From Acidobacteriota bacterium (GTDB lineage: Bacteria > Acidobacteriota > Blastocatellia > Pyrinomonadales > Pyrinomonadaceae): a DNA stretch of 64,000 nucleotides. Location: positions 452,534 through 516,533 of the forward strand of contig JAIVJV010000001.1 of NCBI GenBank assembly GCA_020199835.1, written 5' to 3'. Positions within the stretch are counted from its first letter, which is position 1; every line of letters begins with the position of its first letter. Of this stretch, positions 8,871 through 17,926 are shown in pieces. A model generated the notes under the pieces. The model worked only from the letters and a program-made list of their open reading frames with translations, was not told where the DNA came from and did no database searches. The translations under genes and the position numbers were made by a program.

Positions 8871-8930
8871 GCGAGCGTGACATTAACATATCAAACATGA
8901 ATCTGGTAATCTGTCGCACGCTCACAAACT

Positions 8931-11675
8931 ATGAACCAACCAAATACAACTCCCATGCTGCGGCAGTACCAGGAACTCAAGCAGCAGCATCCCGGAACTT
9001 TACTATTTTTCCGGCTCGGCGATTTCTACGAGCTGTTTTTTGACGACGCTCACACCGGCTCGCGCGAACTGCAAATCACGCTCACAGCGCGTCACAAAGA
9101 GACGGGCAATCCGGTGCCGATGTGCGGCGTGCCGCACCATTCCGCCGCGAATTACATCGCCCGTCTCGTGCGCAAAGGTTATCGTGTCGCGATCTGCGAG
9201 CAGACGGAAGAAGCAGGCAAAACGAAGAAGCTCGTACGGCGCGAAGTGGTCCGCATCGTCACGCCGGGAACGCCGATCGATCCGCAATTACTCGAAGCAC
9301 GCGAACCGGTTTTTCTCGCGGCTGTCTGCACGGCGGGCGAAACGATCGGCGCGGCGTTTCTCGACATCTCGACCGGCGAGTTTCGCGTGACGCAGGAAAC
9401 CGGACGCGATTCGTGGACACGCATTCGCGCGGCGCTCGAGTCGTACGCGCCGCGCGAACTGCTGTTTCCGGGTTCGCTCGCGGCACTCATTAAGAGCGGG
9501 CTCTCGGGGAAGACGCAAACAGCCCCGTTGCCGCTCGGAAGCGAGAGGCCAGGGGAAAAAGGATCTTCGGAAAATGAATACGGATTTTCCGCAACGCTGA
9601 CGCCGCTCGATGATTGGCAGTGGCAAAAAGAAGATTGCCAGTCGCTGTTGCTACAACATTTTAAAGTGCAATTTCTCGACGGCTACGGGCTGACGCGAAG
9701 GGACGAAGCCATTCGCGCGGCGGGTGCGTGTCTGCGTTACGCGCAGGAGACACAACGCGCCGCCGTGGCGCACGTTACGGATCTGGTTTACTTCGAGCCG
9801 CAGGACCATTTAGTGCTCGACAGCGTCACGGTTCGCAATCTCGAACTCGTCGAATCGCTCGCGGGCGGTAGTGGTCGTTCGTTATTGCAAGTGATCGACG
9901 AAACGGTGACGGGCATGGGCGCGCGTCTGTTGCGTTCATGGCTGCTGCGCCCCTGTGTGAAGCGGATGGAAGTCGAAGCGCGACTCGGCGCGGTGCAGGA
10001 TCTGTTTGCGTCGCACATGCGTCGCGACAAGCTGCGCGCATTGTTGAAAGAGGTTTCGGACCTGGAACGTTTGATTGGTCGCGTTAGTCTGGGCTCAGCG
10101 ACGCCGCGCGATCTCGTGTCGATGCTGCGTTCGCTGAACCAGGTACCGGAGATTCGAGAGGTGTTGCGCGCGTTCGATTCGTCGCTGCTCGAAGTATTGG
10201 TTGAGAATACTGACGAACTGCTCGATATCCGTGAGCTGATCGGAACTGCGATTACTGATGACCCGCCAGTGAAACTCGCCGACGGGGACACGATTCGCGA
10301 CGGCTACTCTGCTGAGCTGGACGAACTGCGTTCGGTCAGCCGCAACGCGAAACAGATAATCGCCACGCTCGAAGCCACCGAACGCACGCGCAGCGGCATC
10401 GGCAACCTGCGTATTCGTTTCAACGGCGTGTTTGGTTACTTCATCGAGGTTTCGAAAGCAAACGCCGCACGAGTTCCGACCGAATACGAACGACGCCAGA
10501 CGCTCGCGAATGCCGAACGATTCACGACTCCCGAACTGCGCGAGTGGGAGAAGAAAGTGCTCGGCGCTGACGAACGAATCATTCAACTCGAGTCTGAGTT
10601 GTTTGGGGAAGTCTGCCGCAACATCGCCGCCGAAACAAAACGGATCCAGATGACCGCGCGTGCACTCGCCGCACTCGATGCGCTCGCTGCGATGGCTGAG
10701 ACTTCAGCACGCCGCCGTTATGTGCGGCCTGTGCTTCACGACGGGGACGAACTCGAGATCGTGCAAGGCCGCCATCCGGTAATCGAAGCGTTCCTCGACG
10801 AACCGTTCGTGCCAAACAGCGTCTATCTCAACAACTCGACCGACCGGCTGCTGATCATCACTGGTCCAAACATGGGCGGCAAGAGCACGATACTCCGCCA
10901 GACGGCCATCATCTGTATACTCGCGCAGACCGGTTGCTTCGTTCCCGCCGATCGCGCGCGGCTACCGCTGCTGGATCGTATCTGGACCCGCGTTGGTGCT
11001 TCCGACGATCTCACGCGCGGGCGTTCGACGTTCATGGTGGAGATGACCGAGACGGCTGCGATTCTGCACAGCGCAACGCCGCGTTCGCTCGTGTTGCTCG
11101 ACGAGATTGGTCGCGGCACGGCCACGTTCGACGGTTTATCGATCGCGTGGGCCGTCGCGGAGTACCTGCACGACTCAGCAGACCACGCGGCGAAGACGCT
11201 CTTCGCTACGCACTATCACGAGCTGACCGAACTCGCCGAACGGCTTCCCGGCGCGCAGAATTATCAGATAACCGCGACCGAGCGCGAAGGTGAAGTTGTT
11301 TTTCTGCATCGATTGGAACGCGGGCGCGCGTCGAAGTCTTACGGGATCGAGGTGGCGCGTTTGGCGGGACTGCCGCCGGCCGTTCTGGCGACCGCGCGTG
11401 AGGTGCTGGCGCGGCTCGAGCGTTACGAACTCGACGTGTTTGCCGAAGAAGATCGTGAGCCCGTTGAACAGCCTATGGCATTGAGCGCCGCCGTTGGTAA
11501 CGTTGCGCTTGAAAAAGCTGCCAGTCGCGCGGGCCGGCGCAAGGCAGCGGCGCAAGCATCGCTGTTCGACCTTGCCAACCAGAAGGTAGTTGACGAGCTC
11601 CGTACTGTGTCAGAGTCGCTCAGCGGCGACGAGGCGAAAGATCTCCTGCGCAAGTTGAAAGAGCAGCTACTCTAA
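8931..11675 (+). CDS. mutS: DNA mismatch repair protein MutS
   Basis: A 914-residue MutS. The mismatch-binding N-terminal domain carries the FxE clamp as FFRLGDFYELF, followed by connector, lever and clamp domains (NLRIRFNGVFGYFIEVSK), then the ABC-type ATPase with Walker A GPNMGGKST at 645-653, LVLLDEIGRGTATFDG as Walker B and ATHYHELT. It recognises mismatches and recruits MutL. The C-terminal tail with LFDLANQKVVDELR resembles the dimerisation segment. The start at 8931 gives MNQPNTTPMLRQYQELK, the normal N-terminus. No mutL is nearby. Confidence 0.98.
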   Translation: MNQPNTTPMLRQYQELKQQHPGTLLFFRLGDFYELFFDDAHTGSRELQITLTARHKETGNPVPMCGVPHHSAANYIARLVRKGYRVAICEQTEEAGKTKKLVRREVVRIVTPGTPIDPQLLEAREPVFLAAVCTAGETIGAAFLDISTGEFRVTQETGRDSWTRIRAALESYAPRELLFPGSLAALIKSGLSGKTQTAPLPLGSERPGEKGSSENEYGFSATLTPLDDWQWQKEDCQSLLLQHFKVQFLDGYGLTRRDEAIRAAGACLRYAQETQRAAVAHVTDLVYFEPQDHLVLDSVTVRNLELVESLAGGSGRSLLQVIDETVTGMGARLLRSWLLRPCVKRMEVEARLGAVQDLFASHMRRDKLRALLKEVSDLERLIGRVSLGSATPRDLVSMLRSLNQVPEIREVLRAFDSSLLEVLVENTDELLDIRELIGTAITDDPPVKLADGDTIRDGYSAELDELRSVSRNAKQIIATLEATERTRSGIGNLRIRFNGVFGYFIEVSKANAARVPTEYERRQTLANAERFTTPELREWEKKVLGADERIIQLESELFGEVCRNIAAETKRIQMTARALAALDALAAMAETSARRRYVRPVLHDGDELEIVQGRHPVIEAFLDEPFVPNSVYLNNSTDRLLIITGPNMGGKSTILRQTAIICILAQTGCFVPADRARLPLLDRIWTRVGASDDLTRGRSTFMVEMTETAAILHSATPRSLVLLDEIGRGTATFDGLSIAWAVAEYLHDSADHAAKTLFATHYHELTELAERLPGAQNYQITATEREGEVVFLHRLERGRASKSYGIEVARLAGLPPAVLATAREVLARLERYELDVFAEEDREPVEQPMALSAAVGNVALEKAASRAGRRKAAAQASLFDLANQKVVDELRTVSESLSGDEAKDLLRKLKEQLL

Positions 11676-11723
11676 ATGTGCTAAACTTTCGCGACTAGGA
11701 GAGACACGAGACGGCGACTGTAA

Positions 11724-12869
11724 ATGCTACCTGAAAAACTTTCTTCTCTTCCCCTCGAACAACAAGTCGGACAATTCTTATTCATCGGACTTCCCGGTAC
11801 GGAACTCGACGCGGAAACGCGCGACCTCGTTACCGAGATTCAACCGGGCGGCATCATCATCTTCGGCCGCAACGTCGCGAGCCCCGAACAACTTCGCCGG
11901 CTGCTCGATGGCGTGCGCGAACTGGTGCACACGCCGCCGCTCTTCGGCATCGATCAGGAAGGCGGACTCGTCGATCGCCTGCGCCGCATCTTTACGCCGA
12001 TGCCGGCCGCGCGCACGATTCGACAACACGGCGATCTCGCGGCGGCCCGCACGTTGGGACGCATCACCGGCGAAGTGCTGCGCATGCTCGGGTTCAACAT
12101 CAACTTTGCGCCCGTGATGTCGATCATGACCGAGGATCGCGACCTGCTGTCCAATGGTCTTTATTCACGTTCGTTCGGGCGCTCGCCCGGCGAGGTGCTG
12201 GGTTACACGACCGTCTACATGCGCGGCTTGCAGGGCGCGGGCTGTCTTGGCTGTCTCAAACATTTTCCCGGCATCGGCGCGGGCGAAGTGGATTCCCACG
12301 AAGAGATGCCGGTCGTGCAACTCTCCCACGACGACCTGATCGCGCAGGATCTCGCGCCTTACATCGAACTCTTTCAACGCCGCGACGATCGCGTGCGCTG
12401 CGTGATGGTTAGTCACGGCGGTTTTCCAAACATCGACATCAGAGAAGAGGTCACCGGCGGCCTGCTGGAACCTGCGTCCCTGAACTACAACATCGTCACC
12501 AAGCTGCTGCGCCAGGAACTCGGTTACAACCACCTCGCCGTCACGGACGATCTCGAGATGGGCGCGATCGCGCGTCACTATGAGATCGGCGACGCGGTTG
12601 TGCGCGCTGCACTCGCCGGTGAAGACATGTTCCTGATCTGCGCCACGCCGGAAAAGATTCGCCGCGGCCATGACGCCCTGCTCGAAGCGGCACAGCGCGG
12701 CCGTCTCCCGGAGGATCGCCGTCAGCAATCGTTACAACGAATCGCACGCACGAAGGCAATCGTTGAAGAACCGCTCCCACTCGATCTCGATCAGTTCACA
12801 GCCTTGTCAGAGGAAATCGCCAAACTCAACAGCAAGCTCAACTACGTCTACGGAGGCACAGTCAAGTGA
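11724..12869 (+). CDS. nagZ: Beta-N-acetylglucosaminidase-like glycoside hydrolase family 3 protein
   Basis: A 381-residue single-domain GH3 protein of NagZ type, which removes N-acetylglucosamine from muropeptides during murein recycling. The family motif is KHFPGIGAGEVDSHEEMP, giving the Asp-His acid/base dyad D190-H192, and the nucleophile is in VTDDLEMGA (D275). The usual KHFPGHG histidine is replaced by isoleucine, which may alter the loop. No signal peptide, so cytoplasmic. Its stop overlaps the GTG of the next gene by four bases, linking it to a peptide-type binding lipoprotein, consistent with murein peptide/sugar uptake. Confidence 0.85.
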   Translation: MLPEKLSSLPLEQQVGQFLFIGLPGTELDAETRDLVTEIQPGGIIIFGRNVASPEQLRRLLDGVRELVHTPPLFGIDQEGGLVDRLRRIFTPMPAARTIRQHGDLAAARTLGRITGEVLRMLGFNINFAPVMSIMTEDRDLLSNGLYSRSFGRSPGEVLGYTTVYMRGLQGAGCLGCLKHFPGIGAGEVDSHEEMPVVQLSHDDLIAQDLAPYIELFQRRDDRVRCVMVSHGGFPNIDIREEVTGGLLEPASLNYNIVTKLLRQELGYNHLAVTDDLEMGAIARHYEIGDAVVRAALAGEDMFLICATPEKIRRGHDALLEAAQRGRLPEDRRQQSLQRIARTKAIVEEPLPLDLDQFTALSEEIAKLNSKLNYVYGGTVK

Positions 12870-14419
12870 GAACACGCCCGTTTCTCCTGCTGGTGTTTTT
12901 CATTCTTCTCGTAATCATCGCCCCGACGGCCTGCCGCAGACGCAGCAACGGTTTTGTAATCGCGCTCGGCGACAACATCCGCACTATCGATCCAATTGGT
13001 TCGCCATCGGTGGATGCGGCGAGCGAACGCGTGCGCACGCTCATCTTCAACACGCTTGTAAAAAAGAACGAGAAGTTTGATTACGTCGGCGAGCTTGCGT
13101 CAGACATCAAGCGCTCGGACGACGGTTTGACTTACACGTTTACGCTTCGCGACGGCGTCAAATTTCATGATGGCCAGGTAATGAGCTCGGCCGACGTGAA
13201 GTACACGCTCGACCTGCTCTTCTCGAGTGATTTCGCGAAATCCGCCAGTTTTTACGAGGGCACGGGCGCGGAAAAACGCAGTTACATCAGGAGCGTCGAA
13301 GCGCCGGATCAGCGCACGGTTATCGTTGCACTGACGAAGCCCTGGGTTGGTCTGTTATCGAACCTCGTGCCGATTCCGATTATTCGGAAAGACAGTTACG
13401 AGTCGCAAAAAACTCGTCCACTCGGCACGGGCCCATTCAAGTTTGTGAACTACGACAACGCGCAGCAGGTATTCGACGTGGAAGCGTTCGCGGACTACTG
13501 GGATGGTCCATCGAAGTTGCAGACGGTACGCGTGCGCGTGATCTCCGACATGAACGCGATGCAGGCGGAACTGCAAGCCGGCCGCGTGGATATTGCGCCG
13601 ATGCCGACGAGCCTCTCGCCGGATGCGATCAAACGACTCGAACAGGATCCTAATCTCCAGGTGCTCTCGTTTCAGGGTTCGAACGTCGTGCTCCTGACGC
13701 TGAACACGGCTTCGCCGCCGCTTGATAACGTGAAGGTGCGACAAGCAATCGCTTACGCGATCGATCGCCAGAGTCTGATTCAGAACCTGTTGCGCGGGTA
13801 CGGCAAAATCGCGCACTCAATCATTCCGGAAGAGTCGTGGTCTTATTCAGCGGGACAAACCTACTCCTACGATCCGGCAGCGGCTAAGAGGCTGCTGAGT
13901 GAAGCTGGAGTTCGTTTCGACAAACCGGTCGTTTACAAGGTTTCTGGCAGCAGCATCGCAGGACGACAGTACGCGGGCGTGATTCAAAATTATCTGAAAG
14001 AAGTCGGGATACCGGTGGAGATTCAGACGCCGGAACAGAACACGCTATTTGACGAGCTGCGCCGCGGCAATTTTCAGATCGCTTACACGCAGTGGGTTGG
14101 TGGTAACCAGGATCCAATCTTTTACAAAGACTTGTTTGCGACGTCGGAGATTCCGACGCAAACGCGGCCGTCGCGCAATCGAAGCCGTTACAGCAATCCC
14201 GAACTCGACAGGTTGCTTGATGAAGCGGTGAACACGTTCGATCGGCAACGGGGTCAGGAGTTGTACCGCAGGATTCAGGAGATCGTGAGCCGCGAGGTGC
14301 CGGTGTTTCCGTTATGGTACCAATCGAATATCGTGATCGCGCGCAAGACCGTTGGAAATATCCAGGTCAATGCCAGTGGAGACTGGGGTTTCGTCAAGAA
14401 CCTTACCGTGAGTAATTAA
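12866..14419 (+). CDS. Peptide/oligosaccharide ABC transporter substrate-binding lipoprotein (family 5)
   Basis: A 517-residue family 5 extracellular solute-binding protein. A hydrophobic signal ends in APTAC with the lipidation cysteine at C23. The body has the family hallmarks: LTYTFTLRDGVKFHDGQ, GTGPFKFVNYD, VRQAIAYAIDRQSLIQNLL and the late ELYRRIQEIVSREVPVFPLW. It starts at a GTG overlapping the nagZ stop (GTGA). No permease or ATPase gene lies beside it, so it either uses a remote transporter or is a stand-alone receptor. Coupling to a NagZ-like enzyme suggests a murein-derived ligand (inference). Confidence 0.88.
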   Translation: MRTRPFLLLVFFILLVIIAPTACRRRSNGFVIALGDNIRTIDPIGSPSVDAASERVRTLIFNTLVKKNEKFDYVGELASDIKRSDDGLTYTFTLRDGVKFHDGQVMSSADVKYTLDLLFSSDFAKSASFYEGTGAEKRSYIRSVEAPDQRTVIVALTKPWVGLLSNLVPIPIIRKDSYESQKTRPLGTGPFKFVNYDNAQQVFDVEAFADYWDGPSKLQTVRVRVISDMNAMQAELQAGRVDIAPMPTSLSPDAIKRLEQDPNLQVLSFQGSNVVLLTLNTASPPLDNVKVRQAIAYAIDRQSLIQNLLRGYGKIAHSIIPEESWSYSAGQTYSYDPAAAKRLLSEAGVRFDKPVVYKVSGSSIAGRQYAGVIQNYLKEVGIPVEIQTPEQNTLFDELRRGNFQIAYTQWVGGNQDPIFYKDLFATSEIPTQTRPSRNRSRYSNPELDRLLDEAVNTFDRQRGQELYRRIQEIVSREVPVFPLWYQSNIVIARKTVGNIQVNASGDWGFVKNLTVSN

Positions 14420-14438
14420 GCCACGGATTACACGGATG
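14419..14438. repeat. ACACGGATTA-type short repeat between convergent genes
   Basis: The plus strand reads GCCACGGATTACACGGATGG, two copies of a CACGGAT unit. It separates the stop of the solute-binding protein from the DinB-like gene and supplies the DinB stop and its last codons (FPSV then stop). It belongs to the same unit family as 4212, 43457 and 44421. Confidence 0.5.
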
Positions 14439-14988
14439 GAAACGCGGGTTCGGCGGCAACTCTCTTAGCCTGCTGCAGGTGACGCTGCTCATGGACCACG
14501 ATGATGCGGTACGCGTCCATCATGCTGTAAGCCACAAACGAGGCTACCGGGGACGTCACCACAATCTTTTCGAGATCGAGATGACTCGTCGACTTCAGGC
14601 CTTCGATCACCTCATCCTGTAACGCCACGAAGTCGTCGATCACGGCGGGGCTTATGTTGCTCTGCGTGGGTTGAAAGCTTTTCGGAGCTTTCAGTTTGCG
14701 AGTAGATGCCGGATCCAGCGATTTGATCAAAAGTTTTCCCGCCAGACCCGGCAATACGGGGAGACGCTCCCAAACCGTGCTCTTCTTCTTTCCCTTCCGA
14801 ACGTCTTCAATGATCGGAAGATAACCCTTGTTCGACGCGATCAGATGTTCGAAGCATTGCGCAATGCTCCAACGCTCCGCGGACGGCTTCCAGTTCAGTT
14901 GCTCCGCAGACAACTTGCCAAAGGACGACCGCGCGTCCGCGGCGATTGTCCTGGCATTTTGGATTAACGTATCTAACTCAGAGTTCAT
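14428..14988 (-). CDS. DinB superfamily protein
   Basis: A 186-residue four-helix-bundle protein of the DinB/YfiT type. The N-terminal helix with QLNWKPSAERWSIAQCFEHL and the late helix HEQRHLQQAKR place the histidines (first in CFEHL, then two in HEQRH) that bind a divalent metal in this fold. Members are thiol-dependent transferases or metal-dependent hydrolases; the actual reaction is unknown. The last residues and stop lie within the short repeat at 14419-14438. It is followed upstream by the TPR-hydrolase gene with 8 bp between them, so the two may share a transcript. Confidence 0.75.
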   Translation of the reverse strand: MNSELDTLIQNARTIAADARSSFGKLSAEQLNWKPSAERWSIAQCFEHLIASNKGYLPIIEDVRKGKKKSTVWERLPVLPGLAGKLLIKSLDPASTRKLKAPKSFQPTQSNISPAVIDDFVALQDEVIEGLKSTSHLDLEKIVVTSPVASFVAYSMMDAYRIIVVHEQRHLQQAKRVAAEPAFPSV

Positions 14989-14996
14989 CCCGAAAC

Positions 14997-17498
14997 TTAC
15001 TGCTTTGCGAACGCCTGAAGATCCGAGTTTATGAACGTCTTGAGATCCGTGGCGAAGGTCTCCGGACGTTCCCAGTGCAGTGCGTGTCCAGTGTCTTTAT
15101 AGACTTTCAACACTGCGTTAGGCAAAGCCGACACCAGCGAGTCTTGTTCAGATCGCGGGAAGAAATCCTTGTCGCCCCAAAGAATCAATGTCGGCGCTTT
15201 GATTTTCTTCAACTGCACGGCCGTATCCGGCGACATCATCTCGGCCATCACTTCACGCCACACATGCGCCGGCAGCTTCTTACTCTCTTTCAACACCGTC
15301 TGAAAAAAATCGTTCGATAGCGGTTGAAAAGCCGTACTGAGCTGGAACTCGTACACAAACTTCTCCGGCACGGGATCAGTCAACGCGTTGACGTCACGCT
15401 GTAGTTGGCGCGCAAGATCGTTTGTGTGGACCGTAGTTGCCGTGGCGGCCAGAACGAGTTTCTTGACTCGTTCCGGAGCTGCCACTGCCAGGTGCTGCGC
15501 CACGAAACTACCCATCGAGTGGCCCACGACCGTCGCCTGCTGGATCTTCATTGCATCCATGAACGCGATCACGTCGCCCGCAAACTGCTGCATTGCGTAG
15601 CCACCCATCGGACGATCCGAGTCGCCGTGTCCGCGCTGGTCCAGAGTGTAAACGCGGTACTTCTGGTCCATCAGCGGCATTATCTGACTGAACGAAAACC
15701 ACGAGTCCGTGTAGCCGTGCAACAGGATTACGGGAATACCGTTCTCGTCGCCCTGGTAGGCATAACGCAAACGAACACCGGTCTTGAGCAACACACTGGA
15801 AAACTGAACCTGCGTGGACGTATTGGTTGCTGTCGCTCCGCTCACAGTCTTCGCCTGAATGCCCGTGAGATCCGCCACCGTCAGTTTTGCTTCGGCAGCC
15901 TTCCACGCTTCTTCGTATTCGCGCCAGACCATCTGCGCTGACGATTGTTTGCCCTGCTGCTTCAAACTCTCAGACAGACCAAACAACGCGCGGCCGTTAC
16001 GCGGATGCCGTTTCAACTCGTCGCGAAACGCTTTTTCAGCAGCAGTGTACTCACGGCTCGTGAGCAAGAGGCCCCCGAGCACTTCGCGAACAGGCAGATC
16101 CCATTCAGCGGGTTCGTTGTAATTGGTCGCGTCTTCAGCCGCCGCAGCTTTGTTGAGCAGATCAAACGCGGCTTGCTTGTCGCCACGCGCGAACGCGATC
16201 TTGCCGGCGAGCGCGAAGTCCGCGATCTTCAACACGTCGACTGCTACGTTGTTACCCATCGCCTCGTCCGCCGGAACGGTTTTGATTACGGCCTGCAACG
16301 CTTTCAGTTCGGCGTCGGCAGGCGCCGGTTGACCAGTAGCCGCGTACGCACTGCCGCGAGCGAAATGCCAGAAGCCGGTCGTGATCTTCAGCGACGCGTC
16401 AGGCTTTGGTTCTTTGAGAATCTCGTCCCAACGATTGAAGCGAGTCATCGCCACGATCGAATAAGGCCGAAACATCTCGAGCATCGGCATGGCCTTGAGG
16501 TGCGGCGATACGTTCGTTTCGAGTTCGCGCGCCGACTTGATTGAATCCGCGTAACGTCCCTTGAAAGCACTCGCCGACGAGAGGAAATGGATGTTGTGGT
16601 TGTAGTACATCATCGTGTACAGGCCTTGCGCGCCTGTTTTCTGGATGTACTCGCGGTCGGCGACGATCGCATCAACGTTTGACTGCGCTGCTTCGTTGTA
16701 GTCGCCGGTGCGGATGTAGATGTGCGAAGGCATATGGACCAGGTGGCCCGCCTTGGGCGCTATCTTTCCGAGACGCGCGGCGCTCGGCAACGCGCGGTCA
16801 GGGTTGTTCGACGCTTCGACCGCGTGAATGTAGTAGTGATTTGCGCCCGTGTGATTTGGGTTGCGGCGCAGAACGTTTTCGAGCACCGTGACGATCTCGA
16901 GCGTGTCTGCGTTAGGCTTGCCGTCGAGGCTCCAGAGTTTCCACGGAGTCAGGTTCATCATGCTCTCGGCGTACAGCGTGGCGGCGTCGAGATCGTCGGG
17001 ATAACGCTTCGCCAGTTCGCCCATCGCGTTTTTGTAATCGACGGCGAGCTTCTTTTGATCCGCCTGGACGTCGGACGAGTAACGTTTCGCGAGCGCGTCG
17101 ATGTAGGCGCGTTCGTGTTCGGAAGCTTTAGGCGCGAGTTCGATCGCTTTTTGCAAGTTTGCGTAAGCGGTCAGCAGCGACGGGCCATCAGCCTGGACGT
17201 TGTAGTTCGAACCGAGGGCGAGGGCCATTCCCCAGTAGCCCATTGCGAGTTGCGGATCGAGTTGGGTCGCCTGTTTGAACGAGCGTACGGCTTCTTCGTG
17301 ATTGAAGGCGTACAGGTAGGCGAGTCCCTGGTTGAAAAACTCTTGCGCTTCGGCGTTGGTAGTTGAAACCGGGTGGTTGATGTCGCCGAGGCCGCTGGAA
17401 AGCGCGGCGGGGGCGGGCTCTTTAGCCGGTGCATGACCGTGCTGAGCAAACGCCCCTGCCGGGAAAAGCAGTAGTAACGCAAGAAACAGGTGTTTCAT
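14997..17498 (-). CDS. Secreted TPR protein fused to a C-terminal alpha/beta hydrolase
   Basis: An 833-residue exported protein (signal MKHLFLALLLLFPAGAFA). The ATG at 17498 is chosen for AAGGAG seven bases before it. Residues about 40-530 are tetratricopeptide repeats (FFNQGLAYLYAFNHEEAVRS; ALFGLSESLKQQGKQ) with conserved-looking His segments VHMPSHIYIRTGDYNEA and YYNHNIHFL seen in an uncharacterised TPR family. Residues about 560-830 are an alpha/beta hydrolase: oxyanion HGYTDSW, nucleophile elbow GHSMG, an acid in LILWGDKDFF and the catalytic His in TGHALHWERPE, so the triad is intact. Periplasmic esterase or peptidase activity is likely but the substrate is unknown. Confidence 0.8.
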   Translation of the reverse strand: MKHLFLALLLLFPAGAFAQHGHAPAKEPAPAALSSGLGDINHPVSTTNAEAQEFFNQGLAYLYAFNHEEAVRSFKQATQLDPQLAMGYWGMALALGSNYNVQADGPSLLTAYANLQKAIELAPKASEHERAYIDALAKRYSSDVQADQKKLAVDYKNAMGELAKRYPDDLDAATLYAESMMNLTPWKLWSLDGKPNADTLEIVTVLENVLRRNPNHTGANHYYIHAVEASNNPDRALPSAARLGKIAPKAGHLVHMPSHIYIRTGDYNEAAQSNVDAIVADREYIQKTGAQGLYTMMYYNHNIHFLSSASAFKGRYADSIKSARELETNVSPHLKAMPMLEMFRPYSIVAMTRFNRWDEILKEPKPDASLKITTGFWHFARGSAYAATGQPAPADAELKALQAVIKTVPADEAMGNNVAVDVLKIADFALAGKIAFARGDKQAAFDLLNKAAAAEDATNYNEPAEWDLPVREVLGGLLLTSREYTAAEKAFRDELKRHPRNGRALFGLSESLKQQGKQSSAQMVWREYEEAWKAAEAKLTVADLTGIQAKTVSGATATNTSTQVQFSSVLLKTGVRLRYAYQGDENGIPVILLHGYTDSWFSFSQIMPLMDQKYRVYTLDQRGHGDSDRPMGGYAMQQFAGDVIAFMDAMKIQQATVVGHSMGSFVAQHLAVAAPERVKKLVLAATATTVHTNDLARQLQRDVNALTDPVPEKFVYEFQLSTAFQPLSNDFFQTVLKESKKLPAHVWREVMAEMMSPDTAVQLKKIKAPTLILWGDKDFFPRSEQDSLVSALPNAVLKVYKDTGHALHWERPETFATDLKTFINSDLQAFAKQ

Positions 17499-17574
17499 TG
17501 GAATCTCCTTACACATCCGTAACGCGCAAAATCCGCAGCTAACGGACCACCTTCGTCAACCATGATTGTCACGG

Positions 17575-17641
17575 TAGCCAACGCTTTCAGCGTTGTTATG
17601 TGTCGTTTACTTGGTCCCAGGGTTGAAGCAACCCTGGGCTG
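17575..17641. repeat. Left inverted-repeat element flanking the CHAT/MBL island
   Basis: Block 1 (17575-17595) begins TAGCCAACGC and contains the palindrome CAACGCT-TTC-AGCGTTG. Block 2 (17615-17641) contains CCCAGGGTT-GAAGC-AACCCTGGG. The reverse complement of 25279-25346 has the same two blocks in the same order, with 19 of 21 and 26 of 27 positions matching; the middle 20 bp diverge. Another short palindrome, AACGCC-TTC-GGCGTT, follows near 17651. As stem-loops these may also terminate transcription. Confidence 0.8.
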
Positions 17642-17909
17642 AAATTGGTGAACGCCTTCGGCGTTTCGTTTTGTAATCTGGTTGGGGCAACGAAGCGCCC
17701 GGCGGCTGTTGACGCCTGCAATATTGACGGCTCTTTATGCTAAGAGTAAAGTCTCATACCTGCATCGTCCTGTTTGCTCCCTTTAGGGTAACGATTAGTC
17801 CCTTTCGCGCTAACACTTGAAAGGAATCCTCATCGAATAAGCTACTCGCTACTTCTACGGGAAGCAAAAATGAACAAGAACTTGAACTCCAAAACTTCTT
17901 CCTCCTCGT
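17642..17909 (+). other. Intergenic leader of the CHAT/MBL island
   Basis: A 268 bp stretch between the left repeat and the first island gene. It contains the palindrome near 17651, a candidate promoter at 17724-17752, about 150 nt of leader, and a short open frame at 17870-17926 that overlaps the island's first start codon. No known riboswitch or operator was recognised. Confidence 0.5.
17724..17752 (+). promoter_or_regulatory. Candidate sigma70-type promoter of the CHAT/MBL island
   Basis: TTGACG (17724-17729), a 17 bp spacer and TAAAGT (17747-17752) match five of six and four of six consensus positions. It points toward the island and would place the transcript start near 17759. Confidence 0.45.
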
Positions 17910-17926
17910 ATGAACGAACTCTTTAA
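17870..17926 (+). CDS. Putative 18-codon leader peptide overlapping the island's first gene
   Basis: An ATG at 17870 preceded by GGGAAG at a suitable distance opens a frame encoding MNKNLNSKTSSSSYERTL, stopping at TAA 17924-17926, 14 nt after the ATG of the large gene at 17910. The large gene itself has only a pyrimidine-rich tract (CTTCTTCCTCCTCG) upstream and no Shine-Dalgarno. Ribosomes finishing the short frame could reinitiate at 17910. Whether it is translated is not shown; it may be chance. Confidence 0.35.
   Translation: MNKNLNSKTSSSSYERTL

Noticed and set aside
17709..17714. Second TTGACG as an alternative -35 for the island
   Set aside because: No acceptable -10 at 16-18 bp downstream.
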